Positions 45,010 through 57,403 of a DNA stretch of 64,000 bases are shown in pieces (within the stretch, counting starts at the first letter, position 1; every line of letters starts with the position of its first letter). Both the position numbers and the translations under genes were made by a program. The notes below the pieces were generated by a model. It saw nothing but the letters and a program-made list of their open reading frames with translations. It was not told the DNA's origin and did no database searches. The DNA is from Tipula vernalis (Eukaryota; Arthropoda; Insecta; Diptera; Tipulidae), in NCBI GenBank assembly GCA_958295665.1, contig OY282558.1:339795106-339859105 (forward strand), written 5' to 3'.

Positions 45010-46404
45010 ATGAACATCAGTTTCACAGCAAAAATCTACAACGAAGCGTTAATAATGATTGAAGATTTTTGCTTAAAAATCGCGAACAAAGGGCTCAATC
45101 AAATGGGAATGTCTTCACCGAATCGATCTGCTGCTGCTTCGTTCGATGAAAAATTACGTCATGAACAAAATTACAATACGGGTGATCTTTTGTCGTACGT
45201 GCAATCAAATGTTCCTAAGCTAACGCTTGAGCAAAAAGCCATTTACGATCAAATAATGCAAACTGTCAATAATGAGGTTGGAGAAACCTTTTTCTTAGTT
45301 GTGCCAGGAGGAACTGGTAAAACAATCCCAAAATGGCATAATCCTAGCTCTTGCGTCTTCCGGAATAGCCGTCGTCCATGCTCATTCCGCTTTGAAATTG
45401 CCATTTAACATGGGATTTATTGAACCTCCCACGTGCAACATTTCCAAAGCATGCAGCATGGGAAAAGTGTTGCAGAAATGCAAACTCATTGTTTTGGATG
45501 AATATATAATGGCACACAAAAAATCACTCGAGGCTCTTGATCGATCATTGCAAGATTTGCGTGGAAACATTAAACCATTTGGGAACGCGTTCATATTGCT
45601 TGCAGGAGATTTCAGGCAAACATTACCTGTAATTCCTTGGTCGGCCAGAAGACAAAATAAATGCTTGCTTGAAACCCTCTACTTTGTGGCGACACGTAAA
45701 GACGCTGAAATTAACTACAAGATGCGTGACCAGCTACACGATTGATCAGCTGAAATATTCTCACATTAATTGCTGGAAATTGGGAATGGAAAGGTGCAGG
45801 TTGATCTGACCTCAGGACGAATTTCATTACCTCAAAACTTCTGCAAAAAGTATTTCCCAGTATTTAAACCAATTATAAGAATCACGGTTGACTGAGTTAA
45901 CGAGCTATTCTTGCCGCCAAGAACAAATAAATACGTCTACGAACTTAATAATATTATTCAGTCTAAAATTCAAAGCGAGGCAGCCACATACAAGTTGGTC
46001 GACACTGCTATGGAAGCAGATGAAGCGATTAATTATCCATCAGAATATTTGAATTCACTCGATCTGCCAGGGATGCCACCGCACGAACAGCCAAAGCCTT
46101 GCAACGGCACGCGCCTTACAGTAAAAAATTAATGAGCAACGTCGTAGAAGTACTAATCTTGACAGGACCATTCAAAGGTGAAGATGTCCTCATTCATTTT
46201 AAGATTTTCATGTCATTTCAATTTAAGAGATGGCAATTCCCAATTCGATTGGCGTTTGCAATCAAAATCAACAAAGCTCAGGGCCTATCTTCAGAATTGT
46301 TCGGTTTAGATCTAGACACGGATTGCTTCTCACATGGACAACCTCTATATATCCGCACAGAAAATGGAACAACAAAAAATATTGTATACCCACAAGTATT
46401 GTGA
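45010..46404 (+). pseudogene. Helitron Pif1-like helicase, frameshifted
   Basis: Walker A is VPGGTGKT at about 45300 and Walker B is LIVLDEYIM near 45487. AGDFRQTLPVIP follows at 45603. After a break around 45745-45910 the helicase resumes with PPRTNKYVYELNNIIQSKIQ and finally IRLAFAIKINKAQGLSSELF, ending at 46404. At least three frame changes (45330, 45745, 46130). This is the unwinding partner of the Rep nuclease. Confidence 0.8.
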
Positions 46405-46503
46405 AATTAAACATATTAGAAACGTGTGCTTTCTCATTTCTTTCTTTCCCATTTAATCAGAATATAGACTGAGCCACAGGAACGTGTTGCCGAGTACAGC
46501 TAG

Positions 46504-46742
46504 TTAATCAATAAAATTTGTTACCGATTTTTTAATAATTGTGCAGCCGGTATTAAATTGGTATTTTATATAAAACCTTTCCACGCAATAAAACTTTTTG
46601 TTATCTGAAGTTATGGGCTAAACCATTGACAATCGAATGAAGAAATCATAAAAATTCTTGGACAACGTTAAAAAATTGCCCTGACTTAAATGTAGGACCA
46701 GTTTATATTTCCATTATAAAAATATCACAAAAGCATTATGAT
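46504..46742. other. Spacer and left target duplication of the SINE
   Basis: Unremarkable AT-rich sequence. AAGCATTATGAT at 46731-46742 is the left flank duplicated at 47107-47118 (one mismatch). Confidence 0.5.
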
Positions 46743-47106
46743 AACGACCAAACAGCAGTGGTTAAAGCTGCGGCGGTTGGATCGGGGGAGGTACCGGGTT
46801 CGAATCACGATAGGGGCGGGATGCAAAAGGGATTTTTCATGATCTGATTACGATCGGTGATGACGATGAACACTTCTATGACCCCCTGTTGAGAGTGCAG
46901 AATCTATGGGCCGACCCACCTTTCATGTCAGCACTATAAGCTGGCATGAAGCAATGCATTGTGCAGGTGGTTTAAACAAAAGCGGGTCTATAGCCGTACG
47001 TACTCGATTTGGCTACTGCGGCGTAAAGTAGGACGGTAAAATGAACTGCGAAAGAGTTGGGAGTGCCTTGAGCCCCAGAAAAGATTGCATAGATGAAAAA
47101 AAAAAA
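46743..47106 (+). mobile_element. tRNA-derived SINE
   Basis: The head contains GTGGTTAAAGCTG (A-box-like, near 46759) and GGTTCGAATC (perfect B-box-like, 46797-46806), about 38 bases apart as in tRNA genes transcribed by RNA polymerase III. A ~290-base GC-richer body follows, then an A tail after AGATG. It is flanked by AAGCATTATGAT / AAGCTTTATGAT, a 12-bp duplication with one difference. No second copy lies in the window. Confidence 0.75.
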
Positions 47107-47118
47107 AAGCTTTATGAT

Positions 47119-48850
47119 GGGCAAATATTATATATTGTTGAGAAGGTAAGCCTTAGTTATTGACTTGTTGAAAAATACAGAAAGAACTTTAGAATTAGTA
47201 GTAGCCAGAGTTCAATTCGAGCGAAAAATTTCCAAAATTAAAATGTTCAAAGACCCTTCAGTTACTTCACAGTTCTATAATGTTTGCATCTCCAATTCAT
47301 TTCCGGCTTGCTATTGAAGCAGAATTGCATAATCACACCAAGCTTATTTTAACAAGTTATTTGAGTGAATATTACACCTCATTTTATATACATATTAACA
47401 AGATTTAAACAAATGTTCTTTATCCAAAAATGTCACAACATCAATGTGTAAACGACATTATTGAACGTGTCAGGTTCTATAATATTTTTATAATATAATA
47501 TTCATAAACATTTTGTTTTATGGAAGAAACTGACAACTGAATTTTAATATCGCACAAATATACAAAGTATAGCATTCCATAATAATAGCATCCATTTACA
47601 AGAAGAAAAAGAAAAAGCGTAAAGTAGAAAAATTTATGGAAATATTCATTTTTTATTTATTTCGAACAACCAAGATAAATAGAAAAACCAAATTTATTTT
47701 GTTTATCAACCAATTTTTTCCATTATTAAATTTAAATTTATTCTAGCTAGATAGATAAACAAAGTTTATTTTTCTATTAAATACGTATTTTGTGTTCTAC
47801 GAGTATATAACATAAAGCTATTTTCATATCTACGTTAAAATACAAAAAAAAAAAAAAACACAGATATTATAAAAGCTGTCAAGAGTGGGGGAAAAATATT
47901 TAAATTATAAAACTAATTTTAAAATTCAAATTTTTTCATCAAAATTCTGAAAAGGTACACAAAACAAAAACAAAAAAAAACGTTATATTTTCCAATTTTT
48001 TGCCGAATGATTTTTTTTTTGTATTTTGGATTTTTTCCAATTTTAATTTAAGTTATTTGTTGTTGTGATTCAAACGAACAAATCAATCAAGTTGATTATC
48101 GGTCTTTTCGTTACCATACCTAGTTTGAATATTTAAATAGGTTTTAAATAATTTTTTGCAGTTTCGCTGTGCTTAACGCAAACTTGTTACATAAGAAAAA
48201 CTAATGTCAGAACAGCAACAAACATATTTTAGACGCAATTTCGCTGGTTTGAAAGCAATATAGTTAGTGAAAGGAATCGGTTTCAAAATAGCAAAAAAGT
48301 ATGAAATAACTAAAGCACTAATATTTTTATTATTATTATTGTAGCAATAACAGTTTGTTGCTAAATGAGCTATTAACGAAACGTTGGATACTCCTGACGT
48401 CCATCCTACTGAGGTCTGTCAGGTCACTGAAGTGGGGTGCCCCTAGAAAGTTTAGTCTGTTTGGTCCTAATGTGGGAAGAAACCAAGTCTACTCGCATGT
48501 CTGCCTATGAGACAGTGTCCCGTAATCACTCCAACAACCACACTCATCTGACTCCGCTGAAGTGAGATCAGCTTTTTAAATCTCGCCAAGTTTATCTTTC
48601 GTCAGACCTGCCGAGTTTCTTGTGATTTCCTATCGTAAAAATTACCGCGTCCTAAAAAATTTTTGAAAATCAAAAATTATTTCGAAAATTTTTTTGAAAG
48701 TAAAAATTTATAGGAAATTGCCAAAATAACTAATCGCCCGCGATCTTCGATTTAATATATCATCCAGAACTCCCAAAAAAACAAATCGCTAGATATGGTT
48801 GCTGGCCGTGGTCGCAACCGAAATCTGAACAAACGTGAAATACATCTAAT
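47119..48850. other. Non-coding stretch with a GC-richer island
   Basis: Mostly AT-rich. About 300 bases at 48370-48660 are noticeably GC-richer with no open frame; they are probably the remains of an element I do not recognise. Confidence 0.45.
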
Positions 48851-48855
48851 AGATT

Positions 48856-49060
48856 TTTTGATTGATTAATTGATTGATCAGGGTGTGCGACTAAGCCTAA
48901 GCAGTCCTCCCGGATAACGCCGGACCCTCCGTACTCCCTTTAGACATAACAAAACCGAAGGAAAGGAAAGGTATGTTAGCAACAAGAATCAACCCGATTC
49001 CAGACACTTAAGTAGTTGATAGTTGACAATACAATTTCAAGTTCATATACTGCTCAAATT
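48856..49060 (-). repeat. Dispersed repeat with (TTGA)n edge, copy 2
   Basis: A TTGATTGA-type run, then CAGGGTGTGCGACTAAGCC, ACATAACAAAACCGAAGGA and TAGTTGATAGTTGACAATAC match the order of landmarks in copy 1 at 329-530. As there, the minus-strand reading is a 3' region with a (TCAA)n tail. Confidence 0.5.
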
Positions 49061-50539
49061 CCTATAAAGTTGTTTCTGGTTCTTCAAAAATTTCCTAAAT
49101 TTAAATATGCATTAATCCTTTATAATAGCTATTCTAAAATTAATTAAGTATAAATTTAATTCTCTGAAATAAATTATAGATTATTCTTTGTGACTACGAA
49201 TAAATTAACATTAATAGTTTAACAATAATTAAACCAACTACCACCCGCCCATCGTGCTGTCTCCTCAGCCAGGTGCTTGGTCGAGTTTCACAGGAATTTT
49301 CTATACTAAAACCATTTTAACTAACCTATATCAATACTAATACCAAAACTATCATTAACATAATTACCAGTATGAACATTAATACCAATACTAACATCAA
49401 CATCAATACCAAAAATTAATTTAATTCCATTACATTCAGTTAAACCCAAACCTAATTTACTTCACAATTAATTCTCTATTTAAAATCAACTTTTAACACC
49501 CTTAAATAAAATAAATTCAATTCAGTATCTAAATTGAACAGCAAATTAATCACTAACTAAATAACCTGAAATTCAAGAGGCAATCAAGAAATTAAAGAAA
49601 TTAATTAACTAGTTCCAGGAATACCACTAAAATCAAAATTAAATAATTAATTGTTTATTACTTTATTCTGCTTAAGTGCTTGTCAAAATGTTAATTTAAT
49701 CTGGATATATTACATACTAATAGTTCAATGTTTCGACTATAAAAATAATAAAAATAAAATAAACAAATAAATAATGAATAATAATTAAATAAAAAGCCGC
49801 GCCCTGGTTTTCCGCTCTAAAAGTCCAATAATAAATAATTAAAATAATGAACAATAATAGGTAAACAATGAAGCCACGCCCGATTTCTCATCTGCAAATT
49901 TCAATGCATCCAATTCATTCCTAATTATCAATTAAATTCCAACACAAAAATTTAATTTAATTACTTAATTTTTAAAAAATTCTAAAATTCGGATCATCTA
50001 AAATAAGTTTAATTCCAGATTTACAACTTATGTAATTAGCTAATTCCAGACATACTTCCAAAATCAAATCAAATTAATAATTAACTAATTATTCTATTCC
50101 CGTTTAAATCCCACTGCACAATAATGAAAAATAATCAAGAACACATAAAATACTAACAGCTTAAGGTTGCCGTACTAAATTATACTCAATAACTCAAATA
50201 TAAACCAAAAACTATTATTTTCCTATTTGTACCAATTGAAAAAATGATTTGCATAAAATCTATTATTTAACCCATAAACCAAATTAAAATTCAAACCAAT
50301 AAATTGTTCAACGAAATTTAAATTCAGATTCAATTTGATCCAGGAATTCAAAATTTTATTAACCTTATCCCAAAGAAAATCGTGTGACCATTGACCAAAC
50401 TACTATATTGAACTTTACGAAAATCTCCTATATTTTTGACGATTAAATAAAATAAAATATAAATATAAATTTTTTCATCGCATTTTGTCTAATAAAAATT
50501 ATTTGTTATTTACATGCACTGCCATGAATTCAAAACAAC
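49061..50539. other. AT-rich low-complexity stretch
   Basis: Many AATTAAT, AATACCAA and AATTCCA-like runs. Around 49310-49430 the sequence is cryptically repetitive (AATACCAATACTAACATC style). No gene seen. Confidence 0.5.
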
Positions 50540-50543
50540 ATGT

Positions 50544-50572
50544 CGCTCAGCCCATTCAAGACTATTGTAAGT
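50544..50572 (+). repeat. Left 29-bp terminal inverted repeat
   Basis: Exactly complementary to 58011-58039. It is preceded by ATGT. It ends TTGTAAGT, and TGTAAGTGTACATAC occurs again ~340 bases inside (50911), while TTGTAAGTATACATAC lies inside the right end (57827), suggesting subterminal repeats. Confidence 0.9.
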
Positions 50573-51183
50573 GAAAAATGACGATTTTCAGGAGAACGAA
50601 TTCAAATTTTAGTTACAATAATTAGTTATATTAAAAAAGTTATGTTAGATTTAAAGTTGTTTTCGTTATTAAATGATGAGGTATAAAATAGAAATTGCTT
50701 TGTAAATTTTATTTCCTAAAATAAGTCGTTAATTAACGATCAATTTAAAGACTTTTAAACTTACAATAATTTTACTCGGATATTATAGTTTTATTTATTT
50801 CAGTAAGTATGACTTAATATGTTTTGCTTTGGACAATTAATGAATATGTGTTACAATAAGTCAACTTATCACACTTTCAATAGGAGTAAACTTAAGTGAA
50901 GCATACTGTAAGTGTACATACAATTATTCAGCAGGCTCTTAGAAATAAATGCTAGATCACTTTGAAAATTAACAAGCCTAAGAGAGGTTACAAAAACTAA
51001 TCAGAATCACATATGTTGTTCAATTCAATTTATGTAATAAAGCTCATTAAATTAAATACACAGTACATAATATGTATTCACCAACATTGCAAGTTTAAAA
51101 AATTAAATAAATTATAAAAATAAAAACTAATAAAATAAAATTCATCCTAAAAATATCGTAGCAAATTTTGTGTTTCCACAAAT

Positions 51184-53736
51184 TTACTCAGAATCACTTG
51201 GCGCAAGTAAGTTATCTCCACAACTTAAGTTTTTGTAAAAATGATGGTATGCTCTCGGTATGTAATTATGTTCACATAAATATTTCAAGTCTGCGAGCTT
51301 TTCTTTTGCAATTGAAAGCGGAGTATTGTAGCAAGTCGGCAGTTGATCAGGAAAAATGAATTTTGTTTTGCGGCCTCTGGAATGGCTACTTTGATTTTTA
51401 TAAGCCAAAATATTTTTCGGATCCTCTTCAAAACTGTATTTATATTGAATTATATTTGGATTATCTTTTACTACGTCCACCTGCCTGATCCGGGACCAAA
51501 GAATTTTTTCATTTTCTTCATTTTTATCCATATTAATCTTCGAAGTAAAACTTTTAAAGTTAAAAAAGTCATCTTTCGTCATTTCTATGACGCCATACTG
51601 CATGGACTTTTCGGCTCTGCAATTTCTAATTAATGAGTACCACTGCTCAGGTACATAAATAGTTTTACGTTTTTTCTCCCGCTCAATGACCGAATGGACA
51701 TTATCACCCTCGTTTTGAGTATGTCCTTTTTCCAAAAACTTATGTGAAATGGTAACACCTAGCGATTTTGATAACCATCCATAGCCGCCAAAGACAATTC
51801 GGTTTTTATTTTGGCCAAAGCAATTGTCCGACCAAAAATTAAATTTCGTAATACCCTTGAGTTTTTCCTGTTTAATGAAATGATACAAACAGCTTATCAC
51901 TTCGTTTGCGCCCTTTTTTCCTATTGTTTCGTCCCAAACAAAGCATTTTGCTTTTTTATTCCCCATATCATATACGGTGAAATTATAAACGCCTAGTTTT
52001 CTTTTATAATAGAAAACACTTGTGTCTGCTGTTGGAACTGGCAACACTTTCTGGAAATCAAAACAAGCTGCAACCGTAGAACCGCTCTCTTTAATTGCAT
52101 GTGATTTATCCGAATTTTTTTGCTCTCTAGCCTGTTGTTTGTGATACAAATGAAGATCATGAACCGATTTTCTTGTGATTTGTTCTTCTTCTGGTAAATT
52201 ATTAAATTTATGGCATTCCTCGCATTGGTCCTTTTTGGGTAAATAAAACCCAATATTGAACTCCGAATTAAAAATATCTCTATACTGTCTCAAAGTTGCT
52301 CCTTTTTTTATTAGACCATTTGGCTGGTTAAGTTATTCATTATACAATCGATGCATTTTAGCAACTGATAGATCGCCATCGATATATTTTTTAGTGGTAT
52401 GTTCTCGAAGATAATGAGATTCAATAGCTGGGATTGAATTTATGTGCTCTCGGACTAATACTTTTAACTCCTCCGCTTCTGGGTCAAATTTTCTTTTAAA
52501 TGTCCCCCTTTTGTCAGGTGATAAATGGCAATCACCTGTTCTGTAACGTTTAAAGGCCGTCTCGATCCATTGGTTGTTGATTGCCAAAGTGTCAATAAAT
52601 GTTTTAAGACATACTCGTATAGGTTCCTTTATATTATTTATCACGCGAAACAAAAAGTACTGACGAGTGCATGACCGCCGACTGTTCCCAGTTAAAACTT
52701 TCGTAATTTTTTTGTTGACTTCTTTGGAGTTTTCTAATATGAAACCCCATTGGCGTGATTTGTCAGAAAGCTTATAAAATTGCCTAAAAATTTGACTACG
52801 TTCTTCAATAGATATTATGTCCTTGCATTTTAATGCACAGTTGTTACACCCACTCCTCATAACTTTGGCTGATTGAATTTTTCCGTTCGGCAAAGTATAC
52901 TCATTTCCTGAATTCCGCAATAGTTTTAATTTATTACGATGCCAATTTTCAGGAATTCGTTTTCTTTTTCGAGCGAGTTGCGGTGTGGTATTCGAAATAA
53001 TATCGTTGGATAGAAGAACTGGTACAATACTAACAGGCGTGATTGGACCATGTGCTGGTGCTGAAATGCCACTTGTTTCAGAATGTAGACTGCACGATGT
53101 TGTGAATGAGTCGTCAGAAGAATAAGATTCTGATTGTGGAATATAATCTTCACTACTCCATTCAAATGGTTCTGTAAACGACAAACATTCTAAGTATTTT
53201 GGTTTTTGAAAAAGTAATTTGAATATAGTTTTTACCTGGTTCAGATTCTAAATCAGATTCAGTTATATTTCGAACTGGTCCTATTTCGGAATCTACTATG
53301 CACCTAACCTTGTTTGTTAAACTAACGTTTTCATTTTCATTGGCATCTTCAATTTCTTTGGCACTCTTTAATTTTGGTTCTAATATTACAAAAATGTGAA
53401 AGATTAAAAGTTAGTTTACGAATAAAAATATTTAGTATTTAAAAAATTATATTAAAATAAATAAACATGGAATTACCTGAAATCGGGTTTACGTCAGATT
53501 TTATTAAATTACTGGCTGCGCATAAGTTCAGATTTTCCAGGTTGCTAATGTCGTTTGATTGAACTGTATTTTCGCTGATAGAAAAATTTAATTTTTTTGA
53601 ACATTTTAACTGCGGTGCTATAATGTTATATTTTTAAAGTAATTTAGTAATTATATCTATAAACGCAAAAAATACTAAATGTAATACCTTTAATATTGTT
53701 TAATGCCATTTGTACTATTTTCTGTGAACGATTCAT
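51184..53736 (-). pseudogene. Four-exon DDE-like transposase gene with one stop codon
   Basis: Consensus splice sites and phases join exon 1 (53688-53736, ATG at 53736, MNRSQKIVQMALNNIK), exon 2 (53477-53617), exon 3 (53236-53379) and exon 4 (51184-53171) into one ~773-codon frame. Every intron falls after the first base of a codon. Exon 4 has a Cys-rich region (SGCNNCALKC), KKDQCEECHKF, then FWSDNCFGQNKNRIV and KGHTQNEGDNVHSVIE. The 'SDNCxGQNKN' and 'GHTxNEGD' motifs are, as I recall, those of an RNase-H-like family often labelled DUF7869 in insects. A single TAA at 52333-52335 interrupts exon 4 in frame; otherwise the gene is intact. An internal ATG-like start at 53184 is intronic. Confidence 0.75.
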
Positions 53737-54247
53737 TTTTATTAAAAAACTTCTTACTTTTACTATTGTCCAAGCCACACTAATGAAATAATATATTTTT
53801 TACATAAAACGGTAATTTTTTATAAAATTCCTGAAACAACTACTGTACATTTTTATATTTTCAACTCATTCAATGATAGAAATTTTATAAGATTGTCTCA
53901 CTTGTTTGATAAAAAATACCGTTTATTTTGAAATAAATTCCTTTTACAACAACAAATTTTGAAATTTATTTAGAAAGACTTACAATATATATAGCTATAT
54001 TTTCAAAAAAAAAATGTATTGTTTTATAAAGCAGTATGAACTAGTTTCAACAGAAATTTTGATAAAATATATCAGTACAAACACAATGAAATGATTCGTT
54101 GGTTTTACAATAGTGTTTTTAGAAAAATATTTATCCTTCAAAAATGGGTTGTTTTCTACTCACCAAAAAAGTCCAATTAAAAGAATTATAAGTAGACATT
54201 CCGTAAAATAATTTTAAAAAAAGTCCGAGTAAAACTAGCGTAGTGAT

Positions 54248-54768
54248 TACAACTATTGGCACCCCATTATTTTGATATAGTTATTGGCACCATCGCAAAC
54301 TACAGTAATTTCTCTCAAATTCATTTGTTTAAATTCTATTTTAAGAATGTGGTATTGTAAATTGTTTATTTTCTTTGTATTGTACAGAAACAAATTAGAT
54401 TTTACGAAACAGTTGCATTTAAAACCTCAATGAGTAAACATCTCTCATCGCAACTCTCAAATTTTCTACCAAAAAGTGTTTAGTTTGACTAGAAAGCTGG
54501 AAATGTAAGTGGTTTTTTTATATCGATATAATATTATTTTTATAACTTTATACTTAAATACGTTAAATAAACATACCATAATAAGTGAATTTAATTAAAT
54601 ATAATGATTTTACTTAACGTAATAATAAATAATTAGAGTGCCAATAATTAGTTCTAAACAACATCGGTTTTAATTATTGGCACTAGGGTGCCAATAGTTG
54701 GGTTATATGAAACTACAATTATTGTCACATGCCAATTATTATACATTTTAAAAGTGTCAATAGTTGTA
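54248..54768. promoter_or_regulatory. Eight GTGCCAATAATTGTA-like motifs upstream of the pogo gene
   Basis: Copies in both orientations at about 54248, 54276, 54638, 54671, 54687, 54714, 54729 and 54754, each matching 11-15 positions of GTGCCAATAATTGTA. The outermost is part of the terminal repeat. They are natural candidates for transposase binding sites, and since they flank the promoter they could also make the transposase control its own expression. Function is inferred. Confidence 0.7.
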
Positions 54769-54790
54769 TCTTATTATTTTAGAATTTAAA

Positions 54791-57214
54791 ATGCCAAAGA
54801 AAAGAGATTCTTACGATGAAAATCAAATCCAAAATGCTTTGAGAGATGTAAGAAATGGTAAAATTAACAAAAAGGCGGCAGCGAAATTATACAATATACC
54901 GAGATCTACAATCCAGTTTAGATTAGGTTCAAATTTTTCTAAAGTTCGTCCGGGCCCAGCAACAGTATTAACCACTGAAGAAGAAAATCGTATTGTAGAT
55001 TGGATAAAAATATCACAAAAAAAAGGATTTCCTAAACGAAAGGAAGATGTCCTTTACGCAGTCCAGCAGTTCTTAAATGACACCAATAGACCTCATCCCT
55101 TTGGACCAGAAAAAATTCCTGGTAAAGGCTGGTTTCAAGCATTTTTAAAACGTCACACAACATTATCATTCAGAGCAACGGACCCAGTTTCGTCGGCAAG
55201 TTCCACAGTTGCAGTGTCCGATATTTTCTCGTGGTTTGATGGCATTGAACGATATTTAATCGATAACAATTATAGGGAAATAATGAATGATCCAAATAGA
55301 ATTTTTAATGGTGACGAAACCAATTTTCTTTTATGCCCAAAGACTAAAAATGTACTTGCTGCGAAAGGGTCCAAAAATGTATATGAAGTAGACAAGGGAT
55401 TGGCAAAGTTAAATCTGACCGTAATGTTTACATTTTCGGCATCAGGAGTTGTAACTTCACCTATGGTGATCTACCCCTACAAACGGGTTCCCGAGGAGAT
55501 TCGCAAGTCTTTGCCCAAAGGATGGGGAATGGGTGTAAGCGACAATGGATGGATGACGAAAGAGATATTTTACGAGTATATCTCAAAAGTACTCCACCCA
55601 TATCTTGTACAGCTTGGTACAAAATTTCCAATTATTTTGTTTGTAGACGGACATGCTACTCATTTAACTTTAGCTGTTAGCGAGCTCTGCGTTAAACTTA
55701 AAATTATTTTAATAGCATTGTACCCGAATGCTACCAGGATCCTTCAACCGGCCGATGTCGCTGCATTTAAACCAATAAAAGCTAGTTGGAACAACAAGGT
55801 GTTGGAATGGCGGAGAAACAACCCAATGGATTCATTGACTAAGGATAAATTTGCCCCCCTTCTCCATGATGTAGTGGCAAATACTATTTCTGCAGAAACC
55901 ATTAAGAACGGGTTTAGAGCGTGCGGTATATTTCCTTTCAACAAACTGGAAATTAATTTGAGTAAATGTTTAGGAAGATCATCAAAAACAAACAGTGATA
56001 ATAATACTGTTGCTATTCAAAATAACGCTTTAGAAATGCTTTGTTCAACAGTTGGTGACAAAAAGTTAGAGCTTTTTGGGAAAATCGAAAGCGGTCAAAT
56101 TAAAGCTAGTGACCTCAGCGAGGACTTCCAATGTTTATATGATTTATATTATAAACTAAAAAATACAATTAAACCCAACCAACAATTTTGTGATCAAACC
56201 ACGCAAACAGATGCAGACTATTGTGCTTTACAACATGAGTCAAATGATTTTGACATTAATTCAATAAATGATTTTTTAATAATCAATAATCCTACGAGTA
56301 TAATGAATTCAGAAGAAGTTTTAAGTATTTTAGATGTTGTTCCAGTTCTTGATAAACCTAATAATACGAGTACAAAAGCGCCAAATCAAGATCGTAGCGG
56401 TCATGATACAACCGTGACTACCGTGACCATTGATGAGTACCTTAATTGGCCAGAGACACCTTTAAGAAAGGGATGTAAGCAAATAAAAACAAAGAAACCT
56501 TTTGTCATCACCTCACCATTATGGCTGCAACAGGAACAATTAAGAAAGGAAAATAAGAAAAAATTGGAATTGGATAAGGAAAATCGGAAAATTCAAAGAA
56601 ATATAAATAAAGAGTTAAAAAATACTGTAAAAATGAATAATATTAATAATAAAGCTAAACGACCAAAGAAGACAAATTTAACAATTCGACCCAAGATAAA
56701 CGGTCAGAGAAGCACTGTCCAGCCAACAGCACAGAATTCTTTAGTACCAATCGACAATTTATGTTCTGCAGTTAAACATAACAACAATTCTACCGCACTA
56801 ATAAATATTAATCAATATGAAAATATTATACCTAATGAACCAGTCATACAAGTTAGCACTAATTTATCACTAAATGAAGAAGATATTGGGACGAATTCAG
56901 CTAGTAAGGCAATACAAGCAGTGACGCTCATCCTCGAAGATGTTTCGAACAATTTAATTACCAAACCACCAATCGACCATCACGTTCGGAATATATTTCC
57001 CAGCGAGACCATTTATAATATTGGTGATAATTATCCTGCAAGTGGAAATATGTGTTACAATTGCACATATGCGCTATCCAAAAGTTCCAAATCCGAGAAT
57101 TTTGGAATAAAGTGCAGTAAATGTACTAGAGAATTCCACTTTAAGTGTATTATAAAATTAAAGTTGGCATACCTTCCAATGTTTGTATGCAACGGATGCA
57201 AAGCTGACAATTGA
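54791..57214 (+). CDS. Pogo-type transposase with C-terminal PHD-like finger
   Basis: ATG at 54791 (upstream TTG codons are not natural starts) opens ~807 residues without interruption. Residues ~10-60 (DENQIQNALRDVRNGKINKK) form a pipsqueak-type helix-turn-helix; ~65-130 a CENP-B-like second domain. The DDE_1 core has the three acids in context: FNGDETNF, FVDGHATHL and LQPADVAAFKPIK. After a long Asn/Lys-rich linker the C-terminus holds CYNCTYAL ... CSKCTREFHFKC ... CNGC, a C4HC3 PHD-like finger. A GTAAGT donor at 54510 and a TTATTTTAG acceptor ending at 54782 suggest a 5' UTR intron. AATAAA signals follow the stop. No defect is visible, so this gene could be active or domesticated. Confidence 0.9.
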   Translation: MPKKRDSYDENQIQNALRDVRNGKINKKAAAKLYNIPRSTIQFRLGSNFSKVRPGPATVLTTEEENRIVDWIKISQKKGFPKRKEDVLYAVQQFLNDTNRPHPFGPEKIPGKGWFQAFLKRHTTLSFRATDPVSSASSTVAVSDIFSWFDGIERYLIDNNYREIMNDPNRIFNGDETNFLLCPKTKNVLAAKGSKNVYEVDKGLAKLNLTVMFTFSASGVVTSPMVIYPYKRVPEEIRKSLPKGWGMGVSDNGWMTKEIFYEYISKVLHPYLVQLGTKFPIILFVDGHATHLTLAVSELCVKLKIILIALYPNATRILQPADVAAFKPIKASWNNKVLEWRRNNPMDSLTKDKFAPLLHDVVANTISAETIKNGFRACGIFPFNKLEINLSKCLGRSSKTNSDNNTVAIQNNALEMLCSTVGDKKLELFGKIESGQIKASDLSEDFQCLYDLYYKLKNTIKPNQQFCDQTTQTDADYCALQHESNDFDINSINDFLIINNPTSIMNSEEVLSILDVVPVLDKPNNTSTKAPNQDRSGHDTTVTTVTIDEYLNWPETPLRKGCKQIKTKKPFVITSPLWLQQEQLRKENKKKLELDKENRKIQRNINKELKNTVKMNNINNKAKRPKKTNLTIRPKINGQRSTVQPTAQNSLVPIDNLCSAVKHNNNSTALININQYENIIPNEPVIQVSTNLSLNEEDIGTNSASKAIQAVTLILEDVSNNLITKPPIDHHVRNIFPSETIYNIGDNYPASGNMCYNCTYALSKSSKSENFGIKCSKCTREFHFKCIIKLKLAYLPMFVCNGCKADN

Positions 57215-57403
57215 AATAATAAAAACTAAATGTGATATTAAAATTTAGAAAATAAAATATATTAATCTAATAATAGTAGAACTATTTATTTTATGTACTA
57301 GCTAGCTAGCTATATCAGTTTATATAGCTGTTTTTGTTTGAAATAAATAATTTTTTTGACTGAAATTTATACTTTAAGAAATTCTTGTTTCATTATGAAA
57401 AAG

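Larger units (their letters stand above)
42400..46503 (+). mobile_element. Helitron, defective
   Basis: Plus-strand fragments in order give an Arg-rich N-terminal region, a Rep-type domain and a Pif1-like helicase, the standard Helitron layout. The 3' terminus is recognisable: a short imperfect hairpin around GCCACAGGAACGTGTTGC followed by GTACAGCTAG (ending 46503) and then T, matching the CTAG-then-T rule of Helitron insertion. The 5' terminus was not identified; 42400 is approximate. Frameshifts and deletions are numerous. Confidence 0.8.
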
